Shown one piece after another: positions 1 to 6,730 of a stretch of DNA of 50,419 bases (the first letter of the stretch is position 1; the number at the start of each line of letters is the position of its first letter). The translations under genes were made by a program, and so were the position numbers. The notes beneath the pieces are model-generated. The model saw nothing but the letters and a program-made list of their open reading frames with translations. It ran no database searches and was not told where the DNA came from. This DNA is from Microbacterium testaceum (GTDB taxonomy: Bacteria; Actinomycetota; Actinomycetes; Actinomycetales; Microbacteriaceae): positions 1-50,419 of the forward strand of contig NZ_LDRU01000006.1 of the NCBI RefSeq assembly GCF_001476285.1, written 5' to 3'.

Positions 1-498
1 GGGTGGGGGAGCCGTCGGCGGGACGGCCGCGGGTGCCTGCTGTTCGGCCGGGCGTGCTGCCGGGAAGGACGGGCCCACGCTGTCCTGTCGCGGGGCGGCA
101 CCAGCGGTCCCGGCGGCGCGGGGCCGGCGCAGAAGCGCCTCGATGCGCGCGCGCAGCTCGCGCGGTCGGAACGGTTTCACGACGTACTCGTCGGCACCGG
201 CGCCGAGTCCGAGGACGACGTCGGCCTCCTCCTCGAGCCCGGTCAGCATGATGATGTACGTGTCGCTCTGCGCCCGGATCCGTCGCGCGGCTTCGAAGCC
301 GTCGATGCCCGGCATGTTGACGTCGAGAGTGGTGATGAGGGGCTGATAGGCGATGACGGCGCGAACCCCGTCGATGCCGTTGCCGACGGAGACCGTCGAG
401 AAACCGGCCGCTTCCAAGACCTCGACGAGGAGATGACGGATATCCGGATCGTCTTCCACGATCACGGCCGTCTTCAGCATCTCCGTGCTGTCGCTCAT
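1..498 (-). CDS. Response regulator, 3' part cut off by window edge
   Basis: The minus strand is open from the ATG at 498 to the window edge (166 codons, no stop). The first 120 residues are a complete CheY-like receiver: acidic pocket E15-D16-D17, phospho-acceptor Asp59 in LDVNMPG, Thr86 in MLTG, and Lys108 in VVKPF. An Ala/Pro-rich linker follows, so an output domain, probably DNA-binding, should lie beyond the edge. A second ATG at 480 would drop six residues; 498 is preferred because it has a weak GAAGAG upstream while 480 has nothing well placed. It lies downstream of the GH6 gene in the same direction, separated by a hairpin, so it is probably transcribed separately. The family phosphorylates at Asp59 from a sensor kinase, which is not visible here. 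Confidence 0.85.
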   Translation of the reverse strand, partial: MSDSTEMLKTAVIVEDDPDIRHLLVEVLEAAGFSTVSVGNGIDGVRAVIAYQPLITTLDVNMPGIDGFEAARRIRAQSDTYIIMLTGLEEEADVVLGLGAGADEYVVKPFRPRELRARIEALLRRPRAAGTAGAAPRQDSVGPSFPAARPAEQQAPAAVPPTAPPP

Positions 499-595
499 CG
501 CACCCACTCTTCTGGTTCGCACGAAAACGTGCCCACGTTCTCCCCCGAGACGCGGCGGCCACACGGACCGAGCCACATCTTTACACACTTTCGCG

Positions 596-618
596 GGCCC
601 CTGGGTGGCCCGGGGGCC
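596..618 (-). terminator. Hairpin terminator after GH6 gene
   Basis: A 10-bp GC-rich inverted repeat (arms 596-605 and 609-618, one G-U pair, 3-nt loop) sits between the GH6 stop and the response-regulator start. There is no clear T-run, which is common for actinobacterial terminators. Confidence 0.5.
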
Positions 619-633
619 GTTCGATGGGTGGTG

Positions 634-1659
634 TCAGCGGCTCTCACGCGTGAGTTCGACAGCGGCGGCGGGCCACCAGGTGCCCGCGGGAGGTCCTCCG
701 TTGCATTCGCCATCGCTCTCGCCGGGGGGCTTGATCCACAGGGTCGTGTCGACGACTCCGTCGCCGAAGGAGCCGCCCGCCGGCCCGACGAGCCGTCCCG
801 CAGGGTTGCACCACTCGGAACCGGCCGGGCCGGCGCCGTTGCGGGAGGTGTCGATGACCGCGTGGGTTCCCCCGAGGCGCTCGGAGAGGGCATGCGCGTA
901 AGCGAACTCCGCGGCGGTGTCCTGATAGTTCGACACGTTCAGCGCCACCCCGCGCACGTCGCCGATGAGTCCCGTGGCCGAGATCAACGAGGCCATCTCG
1001 TCGACCGGATGCCACGCGGAGTGCCCGCCGTCGAGGTAGATCCAGGTGTTCGTTCCGCGGATGTTCTCCACGGCGGTCCTGAGGTAGCTCGCGCGGTCTC
1101 CTTGGGAACCGCACGAGGACGACAGTGCGATGCTGTCGGGCTCGAGGATCACGATCTTCTGTACGTCGGGTGCGTTGCGAAGCGCATCGCCGATCCGCGA
1201 GGTCCAGTCGCGGTAGGCGTCGGGGTCGAGTCCGCCGGCCGAGTGATTGCCGCAGTCACGGTCCGGCAGTCCGTATACGGCGACAGAGAGCGCGGCATCC
1301 TGATCCCGCGCCTCGGAGGCGAGATGTGCGACGCGGTCCCAGACCTCGTCGACGGGGTCGATCTCGGGGGTCAGCCAGTACGTCGTGGGCTGAGCGGCGA
1401 GCCACGTGGCGGCGGCGGATTCCTCGGGCGTGGCCGAGGCATCGCCGGCGGCTTTCGCGGCCTTCGACTCATCCGGGGCGACGATGCGCGTGTCGACGGC
1501 GGGTGGACGGGCGGCGAGGGTCTGGAAGAGCGAGGACACGAGGTTCCCCACCACGGCTATCGCGGCGATGAGCGCGACGACGACCACCACGGCACCCACC
1601 AGGAAAACGACCCGAGGAATGCGACGGCGCTGCCGGCTCGGACGATGCGCTCTCCCCAC
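634..1659 (-). CDS. Membrane-anchored glycoside hydrolase family 6 protein
   Basis: A 341-residue protein with a basic N-terminus, one transmembrane segment at about 17-39, a short linker and a GH6 catalytic domain from about residue 90 to the end. GH6 landmarks are in order: VYGLPDRDC (Asp135), ILEPDS (Asp175, position of the family's general acid), YLDGGHSAW, VSNY, VIDTSRNG, EWCNPAGR and KPPGESDG (Asp316). The family hydrolyses beta-1,4-glucan with inversion (endoglucanase or cellobiohydrolase). No carbohydrate-binding module is present and the protein appears tethered outside the membrane, so it may trim a cell-made glucan rather than scavenge cellulose; that is inference. The start is GTG; a TAGAGT hexamer ends 7 nt upstream, suggesting leaderless transcription. 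Confidence 0.9.
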   Translation of the reverse strand: MGRAHRPSRQRRRIPRVVFLVGAVVVVVALIAAIAVVGNLVSSLFQTLAARPPAVDTRIVAPDESKAAKAAGDASATPEESAAATWLAAQPTTYWLTPEIDPVDEVWDRVAHLASEARDQDAALSVAVYGLPDRDCGNHSAGGLDPDAYRDWTSRIGDALRNAPDVQKIVILEPDSIALSSSCGSQGDRASYLRTAVENIRGTNTWIYLDGGHSAWHPVDEMASLISATGLIGDVRGVALNVSNYQDTAAEFAYAHALSERLGGTHAVIDTSRNGAGPAGSEWCNPAGRLVGPAGGSFGDGVVDTTLWIKPPGESDGECNGGPPAGTWWPAAAVELTRESR

Positions 1660-1666
1660 GCAGTGG

Positions 1667-1740
1667 ACTCTATCCGAGCATGGGTTCGTCGAGGGCGGCG
1701 TTCCTTCGCGGGTAATTAATCAATGGTCGACATGTACTCT
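1667..1740. promoter_or_regulatory. Divergent leaderless promoters between GH6 and DUF7882 gene
   Basis: On the minus strand TAGAGT (1667-1672) lies 7 nt before the GH6 GTG. On the plus strand TACTCT (1735-1740) lies 6 nt before the GTG at 1747. Both fit the TAnnnT -10 element plus short gap seen in leaderless actinobacterial genes; neither gene has a Shine-Dalgarno sequence. The plus side is AT-rich (1711-1724). No convincing -35 on either side. Confidence 0.45.
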
Positions 1741-1746
1741 TTATTC

Positions 1747-2067
1747 GTGGGAAAACTGGTTTACAACGCGTTGGGTCATTCCTTCGACATCGAGGACCGA
1801 ACGCTTTCCCACTTGCGCATGGTGTTCATGAACAAGCTGCGCCGCGGAGAGCCTTTCATGTTCCATTTCCCGGTCGGGGACGGAAGCGGGACGCGGACGC
1901 TCTGGATTCACCCGTCGATTCCGCTCGTCTTCCACTTCTACGGCAGTCGAGCGCCGCAGCTGAACCGCCGCTGGATCGACGAGCTCATGCATGAAGCGAG
2001 CTCGGCGAACGGATTGACGGTGATAGCCGAACCGGAGCCGGATTCGCCCGAGGCTCGCTCGGCCTAA
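1747..2067 (+). CDS. DUF7882 family small protein, copy 1
   Basis: A 106-residue protein of the small family found in Microbacteriaceae, often mislabelled as an ATP-dependent DNA ligase. Function is unknown. Shared family blocks visible here: LSHL near residue 20, NKLRRGEPF, LWIHPSIPL (aromatic-hydrophobic strand), and a C-terminal SSANGL. In-frame ATGs exist at 1723 and 1732, but GTG 1747 is chosen because the resulting MGKLVYN start aligns without gaps to the other two copies in this window (MGSLFYG at 2718, MAKLFYG at 23351) and gives 106 residues against 107. It ends 4 nt before the convergent MarR gene. No ligase nucleotidyltransferase motif (KxDG) is present. Confidence 0.75.
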   Translation: MGKLVYNALGHSFDIEDRTLSHLRMVFMNKLRRGEPFMFHFPVGDGSGTRTLWIHPSIPLVFHFYGSRAPQLNRRWIDELMHEASSANGLTVIAEPEPDSPEARSA

Positions 2068-2071
2068 CGCT

Positions 2072-2527
2072 TCAGCTGCATTCGGCGTCGACGACCTCGC
2101 GCACCTGGTCGAGGAATGTCGCGATGTGGTCGGCCGCGTCCGCCGGGAGAGTGAGAGCGAACTCTCGGATTCGCGCGGTGACGGGATCGATGGCGTCGGC
2201 GTCGACGGATCGATCGAAGGGCACGACGAACTTGCTGCGCCGGTCGTCCGGGTTCGCGATGAACCCGATCAGACCGCCGGCGTGGAGCCGGTCGAGCATC
2301 CCTGTCACCGATGCGGTCGACACCCCGAGCGCCTGAGCGATCTCCGTCGGCGTCACCGTCTGTCCGTCATCGGCGCGCTCGAGGATCAACCTCATCGCTG
2401 CCCGGGCGTTCTCGCTCGGGCCGCAATCGGTCTGGCGTCGACGGGCGAGGCGTGCCTCGGCCAGGCGCAGACGCTCGACGGCGCGGGCGGCAACCGTCGA
2501 AGGGTCGTCGTTCTCCACGATTGTCAT
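2072..2527 (-). CDS. MarR family regulator next to DUF7882 genes (copy 1)
   Basis: A 151-residue MarR-type winged-helix protein. The core reads TPTEIAQALGVSTASVTGML (recognition helix) followed by a wing containing NPDDRRSKFV, where the DxRR motif is the family hallmark. The ATG at 2527 is chosen because GGAG sits 6 nt upstream on the minus strand; an in-frame upstream extension to 2560 lacks a ribosome site and would cover the putative operator. It is divergent from the DUF7882 gene at 2718 and convergent with that at 1747. By analogy with the identical arrangement at 22.7-23.7 kb it probably represses itself and the DUF7882 gene. The ligand is unknown. Confidence 0.85.
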   Translation of the reverse strand: MTIVENDDPSTVAARAVERLRLAEARLARRRQTDCGPSENARAAMRLILERADDGQTVTPTEIAQALGVSTASVTGMLDRLHAGGLIGFIANPDDRRSKFVVPFDRSVDADAIDPVTARIREFALTLPADAADHIATFLDQVREVVDAECS

Positions 2528-2562
2528 CGTTCTCCTGTCGCCCAGACCGCCCGATCGCACAG

Positions 2563-2683
2563 TCTAGTTAGGCAAACGAGAATCACGCATGCCTATGGAT
2601 CTCGCGGGATAGCGGATAGTTCATTTCGGGACGTGGAAAAGTCACTCTTCGTGCTAGGAGATAGTTAGGGAATCTAGTAAAAT
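2563..2683. promoter_or_regulatory. Divergent promoter with candidate MarR operators
   Basis: The spacer carries two copies of a GTTAGG-type motif: GTTAGGCAAACGAG at 2567-2580, against the MarR start, and GTTAGGGAATCTAG at 2664-2677. The second lies just upstream of and overlapping the TAAAAT (2678-2683) that is the likely -10 of the DUF7882 gene, as expected for a repressor site. Closely related sequences occur in the equivalent spacer at 23.29-23.33 kb. Confidence 0.55.
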
Positions 2684-2717
2684 TTTTGTTACGACGAACT
2701 CTGGAAGGAGGCCCGCG

Positions 2718-3041
2718 ATGGGCTCCTTGTTCTACGGGTCCTCCGCGGACCCCATCCAGATGCCGGACCGCGTGTTGGCGCACGTCAAAGTCGTGATCGC
2801 GACGAAGCTCCGACGGGGGGAGAGCTTCACCCTCTCGTGGCGGCATCCCGAAGGCGAGACCGTGGGACGGAGCACGATCTGGCTCCAGCCCTCGATCCCG
2901 CTGCGTTTCGTCTTCGGCGATAGTGAGCCCGAGATGCTCGATCCGTCTCTGCTCCAGTTGTACGCCAACTCGGCGAACTCGTCCGGCGGACTGACCGTCG
3001 ACATCGGTGCGACGGAACGGTCCGCCCCACTGCCCGCGTAG
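2718..3041 (+). CDS. DUF7882 family small protein, copy 2
   Basis: A 107-residue paralogue of the proteins at 1747 and 23351; function unknown. It has MGSLFYG at the N-terminus, DRVLAHVKVV at 17-26, then KLRRGESFTLSW and STIWLQPSIPLRFVF, blocks it shares almost word for word with the 23351 copy and less closely with the 1747 copy. There is no signal peptide or membrane segment, so it is likely cytoplasmic. A strong GGAGG lies 8 nt before the ATG. Divergent from the MarR gene; ends 7 nt before the convergent sigma-like gene. The charged LRRG turn and conserved W-x-Q/H-P-S/A-I-P-L strand are the best candidates for a functional surface. Confidence 0.85.
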   Translation: MGSLFYGSSADPIQMPDRVLAHVKVVIATKLRRGESFTLSWRHPEGETVGRSTIWLQPSIPLRFVFGDSEPEMLDPSLLQLYANSANSSGGLTVDIGATERSAPLPA

Positions 3042-3048
3042 GTCCTGG

Positions 3049-3342
3049 TCAGATCGAAGCGACGGCGCGACGGCGCGCGATCAGCGACACCCACTCCCAC
3101 GCCGGGCACCGCGGGACGCCCCGCGCCACGACGTGCTCCCACGCCTCGACGTACACCTCTTCGAGAAGCAGCGCGGACCGTGTCGCATTCCGCGTCAGGA
3201 CCAGAAGCACGGCATGGATGCGGGGAGCAGTGAGGTCGTAGAACGCGCCGAAGGCGTCACGGTCTCCCGCTGAGGCGCGCGTGAGGAGGGTGTCGGCATC
3301 CGCGTCATCGGTCGCCGCCGGCGGCATCTCCGTGATGGTCAT
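3049..3342 (-). CDS. Free-standing sigma-70 region 2-like protein
   Basis: A 97-residue protein resembling region 2 of ECF sigma factors: LLTRASAGDRDAFGAFYDLT (region 2.1-like), then the helix VYVEAWEHV equivalent to the end of region 2.4. ECF factors are normally 160-200 residues with a second helix-turn-helix (region 4); here the frame stops after WVSLIARRRAV and the neighbouring gene begins 7 nt on, so region 4 is absent. A good GGAGGAG ribosome site precedes the ATG, so the gene seems to be expressed rather than decayed. It could be a partial sigma factor, a binding partner of core polymerase, or a remnant. Confidence 0.65.
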   Translation of the reverse strand: MTITEMPPAATDDADADTLLTRASAGDRDAFGAFYDLTAPRIHAVLLVLTRNATRSALLLEEVYVEAWEHVVARGVPRCPAWEWVSLIARRRAVASI

Positions 3343-3509
3343 GCGCTCCTCCTCCCGCTGGTGGTCACAGTCAAACGCCGTCCTGCGGGCGGAGGCCGGG
3401 GGTTGCGCGAACCGACCTCCTCGCGTAGGCGCCGGTGACGGTTCACCCCGCCGCGCGCCCGCCCGTCAAGCCCGCGTTCGACGTGAGCGGCGGAGCCTAC
3501 GGTGAGGTC

Positions 3510-3887
3510 ATGAAATCGCTCGTACGGTGGACGCTCGCAGCGGCCATGATCTTCGCCGGCGCCTCGCACCTGACGTTTGCGCGTCGCGACTTCCAGGCCC
3601 AGGTGCCCGACGCTCTCGTGGAACGGCTTCCCCTCGATCGCGACCTGGTGGTCGTGGCATCCGGAGTCGTCGAAGCGGGCTTCGGTCTCGCCCTGATCGC
3701 TCTTCCGCGGGAACGTCGGCGGATCGGCGCGGCTCTTGCGGCCTTCTTCATCGCGATCTTCCCCGGGAACGTCGATCAGTGGCGAAAGCGGCGCTCGGCC
3801 TTCGGGCTCGACACGGACCGCAAGCGCTTCACGCGTCTGTTCTTCCAGCCCGCGCTCGTGGCCGCGGCGTGGTGGTCTACGCGCTGA
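3510..3887 (+). CDS. DoxX-like small membrane protein
   Basis: A 125-residue membrane protein with about four hydrophobic segments (near residues 5-17, 47-67, 72-87 and the C-terminus) and the pattern FAGASHLTF followed by VPD, typical of DoxX/DoxD-like proteins, where an early helix carries a conserved His. The ATG at 3510 follows GGTGAGG; an upstream in-frame ATG at 3435 lacks a ribosome site. The family is linked to redox or quinone-associated membrane functions, but this protein's role is not known. It is followed after 7 nt by the 2'-5' RNA ligase-like gene, so the two are likely co-transcribed. Confidence 0.75.
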   Translation: MKSLVRWTLAAAMIFAGASHLTFARRDFQAQVPDALVERLPLDRDLVVVASGVVEAGFGLALIALPRERRRIGAALAAFFIAIFPGNVDQWRKRRSAFGLDTDRKRFTRLFFQPALVAAAWWSTR

Positions 3888-3894
3888 CATACGT

Positions 3895-4437
3895 ATGAAG
3901 TCCGTCGTGAGCCTCGAGCTCACCTTCGACCAATCATCGGATGCCGCGGTGCGACGCGAGTGGGACGCCCTGCTCGCGGCCGGCTTGCCCAGTCAGGCGC
4001 AGCACACCGGCGCGAGCAATCGCCCGCACGTGACGATGCTGGTGCGCTCCTCCCTGAACGAGATCGACGGTTCGACGTTCGAGGACGGGCTGCCCCTGGG
4101 CCTGACGCTCGGGGCTCCCGTGCTTTTCGGCCGGGGACGGAGCCGAGTGCTCGCCCGTTCGGTCGTTCCGTCGGCGGCCCTGCTGCGCCTGCATGCCGCC
4201 GTCCACGCCGAAGCGGGAGCGATCGAGGAGGACGATCACACCGCTCCGGGCGCATGGACGCCCCACGTCACTCTCGCGCGCCGCGTTCCTCTCGAGCATC
4301 TCTCCGAGGCGTTGACCGTCGTGGCCGCAGCCGGTGGCGGCGAGCTGTCCGTGCGGGCGACGTGCCTGCGGCGCTGGGATGCCGCTGATCGCACCATCAC
4401 GCACATAGCCGGACGTGGCACCCTGGAACCGTGCTGA
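3895..4437 (+). CDS. 2'-5' RNA ligase / phosphodiesterase superfamily protein
   Basis: A 180-residue 2H-phosphoesterase-like protein. The two diagnostic HxT motifs are present, RPHVTM (His45, Thr47) and TPHVTL (His124, Thr126), placed symmetrically as in the family; together they form the site that acts on 2',3'-cyclic or 2'-5' phosphodiester bonds. The in vivo substrate cannot be told from sequence. It starts 7 nt after the DoxX-like stop and overlaps the next gene by 7 nt, so translation of this small operon is coupled. Confidence 0.85.
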   Translation: MKSVVSLELTFDQSSDAAVRREWDALLAAGLPSQAQHTGASNRPHVTMLVRSSLNEIDGSTFEDGLPLGLTLGAPVLFGRGRSRVLARSVVPSAALLRLHAAVHAEAGAIEEDDHTAPGAWTPHVTLARRVPLEHLSEALTVVAAAGGGELSVRATCLRRWDAADRTITHIAGRGTLEPC

Positions 4438-4808
4438 CCGACGATGCGCTCTCCTTCCTCCGCGAGTACCACCTCGCGACGCTGTCGACCGTGGGGCGAC
4501 GGGGGAGGATCCACGCCGTGCCCGTCGGGTTCACCTACGAGGACGGCGTGGTGCGGATCATCGGATCCCGTGGGACGCAGAAGTTCGTCAACGCCGAGCG
4601 CAGCGGCCGCGCGGCGGTGTGCTCCGTCGACGGGGCTCGATGGATCAGCTTCGAGGGTCCGGCACGCGTCACCGACGACCCCGAGGCGGTCGCACACGCC
4701 GTCGAGCTGTACGCGGCGCGTTACCGCCAGCCGCGCGTCAATCCCGAGCGCGTCGTGCTCGAGATGACCGTCGAGCGCGTCCTCGGCTCTCAGCCGTTCC
4801 GCGCCTGA
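4431..4808 (+). CDS. PPOX-class F420/FMN-dependent oxidoreductase
   Basis: A 125-residue split-barrel flavin-binding protein of the pyridoxamine-5'-phosphate-oxidase superfamily. It begins LTDDALSFLREYHLATLSTVGRRGRIHAVPV, the usual opening of the small F420-type members, followed by GFTYEDGVVRI and TQKFVN where the cofactor phosphate is generally held. The start is GTG inside the end of the preceding gene. The family reduces diverse substrates with F420H2 or flavin; the window also holds an F420-type LLM oxidoreductase at 11 kb, consistent with F420 use in this organism. Confidence 0.85.
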   Translation: MLTDDALSFLREYHLATLSTVGRRGRIHAVPVGFTYEDGVVRIIGSRGTQKFVNAERSGRAAVCSVDGARWISFEGPARVTDDPEAVAHAVELYAARYRQPRVNPERVVLEMTVERVLGSQPFRA

Positions 4809-4826
4809 GCGGCGTACCCTGGAGAC

Positions 4827-4931
4827 ATGTCCCCCGTCTCCTCGTCGATGCCCACCGGGCGTGAGGGGGTCGTCGGCGTGCGAAACGCCGGCGGCAGAGG
4901 CGCCGACCGCGCCGTTTCTCTCGCCGGCTGA
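4827..4931 (+). CDS. Possible 34-residue small ORF
   Basis: ATG at 4827 with GGAG 3 nt upstream opens a 34-codon frame rich in Gly, Arg and Ala. No similarity recognised and no hydrophobic segment. It lies in the gap before the FBP gene and may be a chance frame or a leader peptide. Confidence 0.15.
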   Translation: MSPVSSSMPTGREGVVGVRNAGGRGADRAVSLAG

Positions 4932-5008
4932 CCGGCGCCGGCGCGGGCCCGACATCTCGGGTCGCGCCCTTCCGCCCACCGCCCCCCTCGGGCGGCCGGG
5001 CTCCGCTC

Positions 5009-5029
5009 GCGCGCAGCACTGCTGCGCGC
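5009..5029. terminator. GC hairpin in the 4.8-5.1 kb gap
   Basis: A perfect 9-bp inverted repeat with a 3-nt loop (arms 5009-5017 and 5021-5029), downstream of the PPOX gene and 50 nt before the FBP start. It could terminate the upstream operon or attenuate the next gene. The rest of this 270-nt gap shows nothing else I can name. Confidence 0.4.
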
Positions 5030-5081
5030 GGCATTCTGCTGCACGGCCGATGGTCGCGCAGCCCATCGACGGGATTCCTTC

Positions 5082-5573
5082 ATGCACGCTCTCACCCCTG
5101 CCTCCGTACGCTCTTCGTTCGTCAATGTCTCGACGCGCGAACGCAGCGCCCTGGTCATCCCCACCGATCTCGACGGGAACGACTGGGACCGCTTGGACTA
5201 TTTCGGTTGGCGCGACCCCAAGACGCCCCTCCTCGGGTTCGTCGTCGCCGAGATCGACGGAAAGCCGGTCGGTCTGCAGCTGCGCCAGGCCGAGCAGCCC
5301 ACGCGGTCACGTCCGCAGTGCTCCTGGTGCGCCGACGTGACGCTGCCCAACGACGTCGTCTTCTTCGCCGCTCGGCGCGCGGGCAAGGCGGGCCGCGCGG
5401 GAAACACCGTGGGCACCCTGCTCTGCGCGAACTTCGAGTGCTCGCGGAACGTCCGGCGTCTCGATCCTCCGGCGTACCTCGGGCACGATGCCGCGGCCGC
5501 ACGGGACCGCCGCATCGAGGGTCTGCGCGCGCACGTCGACAGCTTCTTCCGCGACCTGCGCGACGGAGCCTGA
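5082..5573 (+). CDS. FBP-domain zinc-finger protein (FusB-like C-terminal domain)
   Basis: A 163-residue protein matching the actinobacterial FBP family, related to the C-terminal treble-clef zinc finger of FusB. Four zinc ligands are visible: C80-x2-C83 (CSWC) and C115-x4-C120 (CANFEC), with the SRNVRR basic stretch right after. FusB proteins bind elongation factor G and free it from fusidic-acid-stalled ribosomes; whether this stand-alone version binds EF-G is unknown. The ATG at 5082 opens the frame; the ribosome site is weak. A terminator hairpin follows the stop. Confidence 0.8.
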   Translation: MHALTPASVRSSFVNVSTRERSALVIPTDLDGNDWDRLDYFGWRDPKTPLLGFVVAEIDGKPVGLQLRQAEQPTRSRPQCSWCADVTLPNDVVFFAARRAGKAGRAGNTVGTLLCANFECSRNVRRLDPPAYLGHDAAAARDRRIEGLRAHVDSFFRDLRDGA

Positions 5574-5584
5574 GGACACCGATG

Positions 5585-5616
5585 CCCCTGCCGCCGCACA
5601 AGCTCGGCGGCGGGGG
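5585..5616 (+). terminator. Hairpin terminator after FBP gene
   Basis: A 12-bp stem (arms 5585-5596 and 5605-5616, one G-U pair) with an 8-nt loop begins 11 nt after the FBP stop and separates it from the polysaccharide-like block beginning at 5656. Confidence 0.6.
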
Positions 5617-5655
5617 TGCGGGCGCATCGACCCGCGGACTGCGATACTCGACGCG

Positions 5656-6657
5656 ATGTCTCGCGCCGTCCCCCGCCCGATCGCGCTCCTCGTCGCGATC
5701 GCCGTGGCGGGCGCAGCGGTGACGGCGTGCGCGCCCGCATCGACGGCATCCCTCCCTCCGGCAACCGCCCCCTGCCAGGCCGGGGCCGTCGAGGTGCCTC
5801 CGGGGGCAGACGCCCTGCAGAGCGCGCTGGATGCCGCCGTCCCGGGCGATGTGCTCCAGCTGTCGCCCACAACATACTCCGGGCGGTTCGTCGTATCGAA
5901 GGCGGGGACGACGGAGAGGCCGATCGTCCTGTGCGGCTCATCCGGCTCGGTCATCGACGCGGGTGGCACGGAGGACGGGTACGCGCTCCACCTCGACGGC
6001 GCGTCGTTCTGGCACGTGCAGGATCTGAGCGTGCGCGGCGGGCAGAAGGGAGTGGTCCTGGATGCCGCCTCCCACACCGAACTGTCTGGACTGAACATCT
6101 CCGGCGTCGGACAGGAGGGGCTGCACCTGCGGTCCGCGAGCAGCGACAACCTCGTGCACGACATCGTGGTCGAGCGCACCGGGCTCACCGACCCGAAGTA
6201 CGGAGAGGGCGTGTACGTCGGCTCGGCGCAGTCGAACTGGTGCCGCTACACCTCGTGCGAGCCTGACCGCAGTGACCGCAACGTGTTCGAGCGGATCGAG
6301 GTGCGCGGCACCACCGCGGAGGCGCTCGACGTCAAGGAGGGTACGACCGGGGGAGTCGTCCGCGCCTCCGTCCTGACGGTGGGTCCGGATGCCGTGGTCG
6401 ACAGCGCGGTCGACCTGAAGGGCAACGGCTGGACGATCGACGACACCACCGTCACGGGGCCGGTGGACGCGGTCTCCGTGCACGTCATCCTTCCGCCGTG
6501 GGGCGCGGAGAACACGGTGACGGCGAGCAGCCTGCAGTCGGGAGCGGGCGGATTCGGCGTGCATGTCGTCGGCGACGCCCGGTCGGCGGGCAACATCGTC
6601 TCCTGCGACAACAGCGTCACGGCGGGCGCGTCCCTGGCCAACATTCCCTGCCGGTGA
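5656..6657 (+). CDS. Secreted right-handed beta-helix lipoprotein
   Basis: A 333-residue exported protein. The N-terminus is a short basic segment, a hydrophobic core and the lipobox VTAC, so it is probably lipid-anchored outside the membrane. The rest carries the repeating rungs of a parallel beta-helix (for example GVVLDAASHTELSGLNISG, LHLRSASSDNLVHDIVVE and NVFERIEVRGTTAEALDVK), the fold of pectate lyases, polysaccharide epimerases and related glycan-active enzymes. The catalytic residues cannot be assigned. It opens the block with the GT2 synthase 73 nt downstream. A GATACT hexamer ends 7 nt before the ATG and no ribosome site is visible, suggesting a leaderless start. Expected role: modify or degrade the polymer made by its neighbour (inference). 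Confidence 0.75.
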   Translation: MSRAVPRPIALLVAIAVAGAAVTACAPASTASLPPATAPCQAGAVEVPPGADALQSALDAAVPGDVLQLSPTTYSGRFVVSKAGTTERPIVLCGSSGSVIDAGGTEDGYALHLDGASFWHVQDLSVRGGQKGVVLDAASHTELSGLNISGVGQEGLHLRSASSDNLVHDIVVERTGLTDPKYGEGVYVGSAQSNWCRYTSCEPDRSDRNVFERIEVRGTTAEALDVKEGTTGGVVRASVLTVGPDAVVDSAVDLKGNGWTIDDTTVTGPVDAVSVHVILPPWGAENTVTASSLQSGAGGFGVHVVGDARSAGNIVSCDNSVTAGASLANIPCR

Positions 6658-6730
6658 GCTTCTCGCGGTACCCTTCAGTGTCTTCCCCCGGACATCCAGT
6701 CGCGTTACCCGACGCGCGAGGGGGAGAGTG

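Noticed and set aside
1723..1746. ATG starts for DUF7882 copy 1
   Set aside because: They lack a ribosome site and break the alignment with the two paralogues; GTG 1747 fits better.
2718..3041. Naming the small DUF7882 proteins ATP-dependent DNA ligase
   Set aside because: At about 107 residues there is neither a KxDG nucleotidyl-transfer motif nor an OB-fold domain; the name appears in databases by error propagation.
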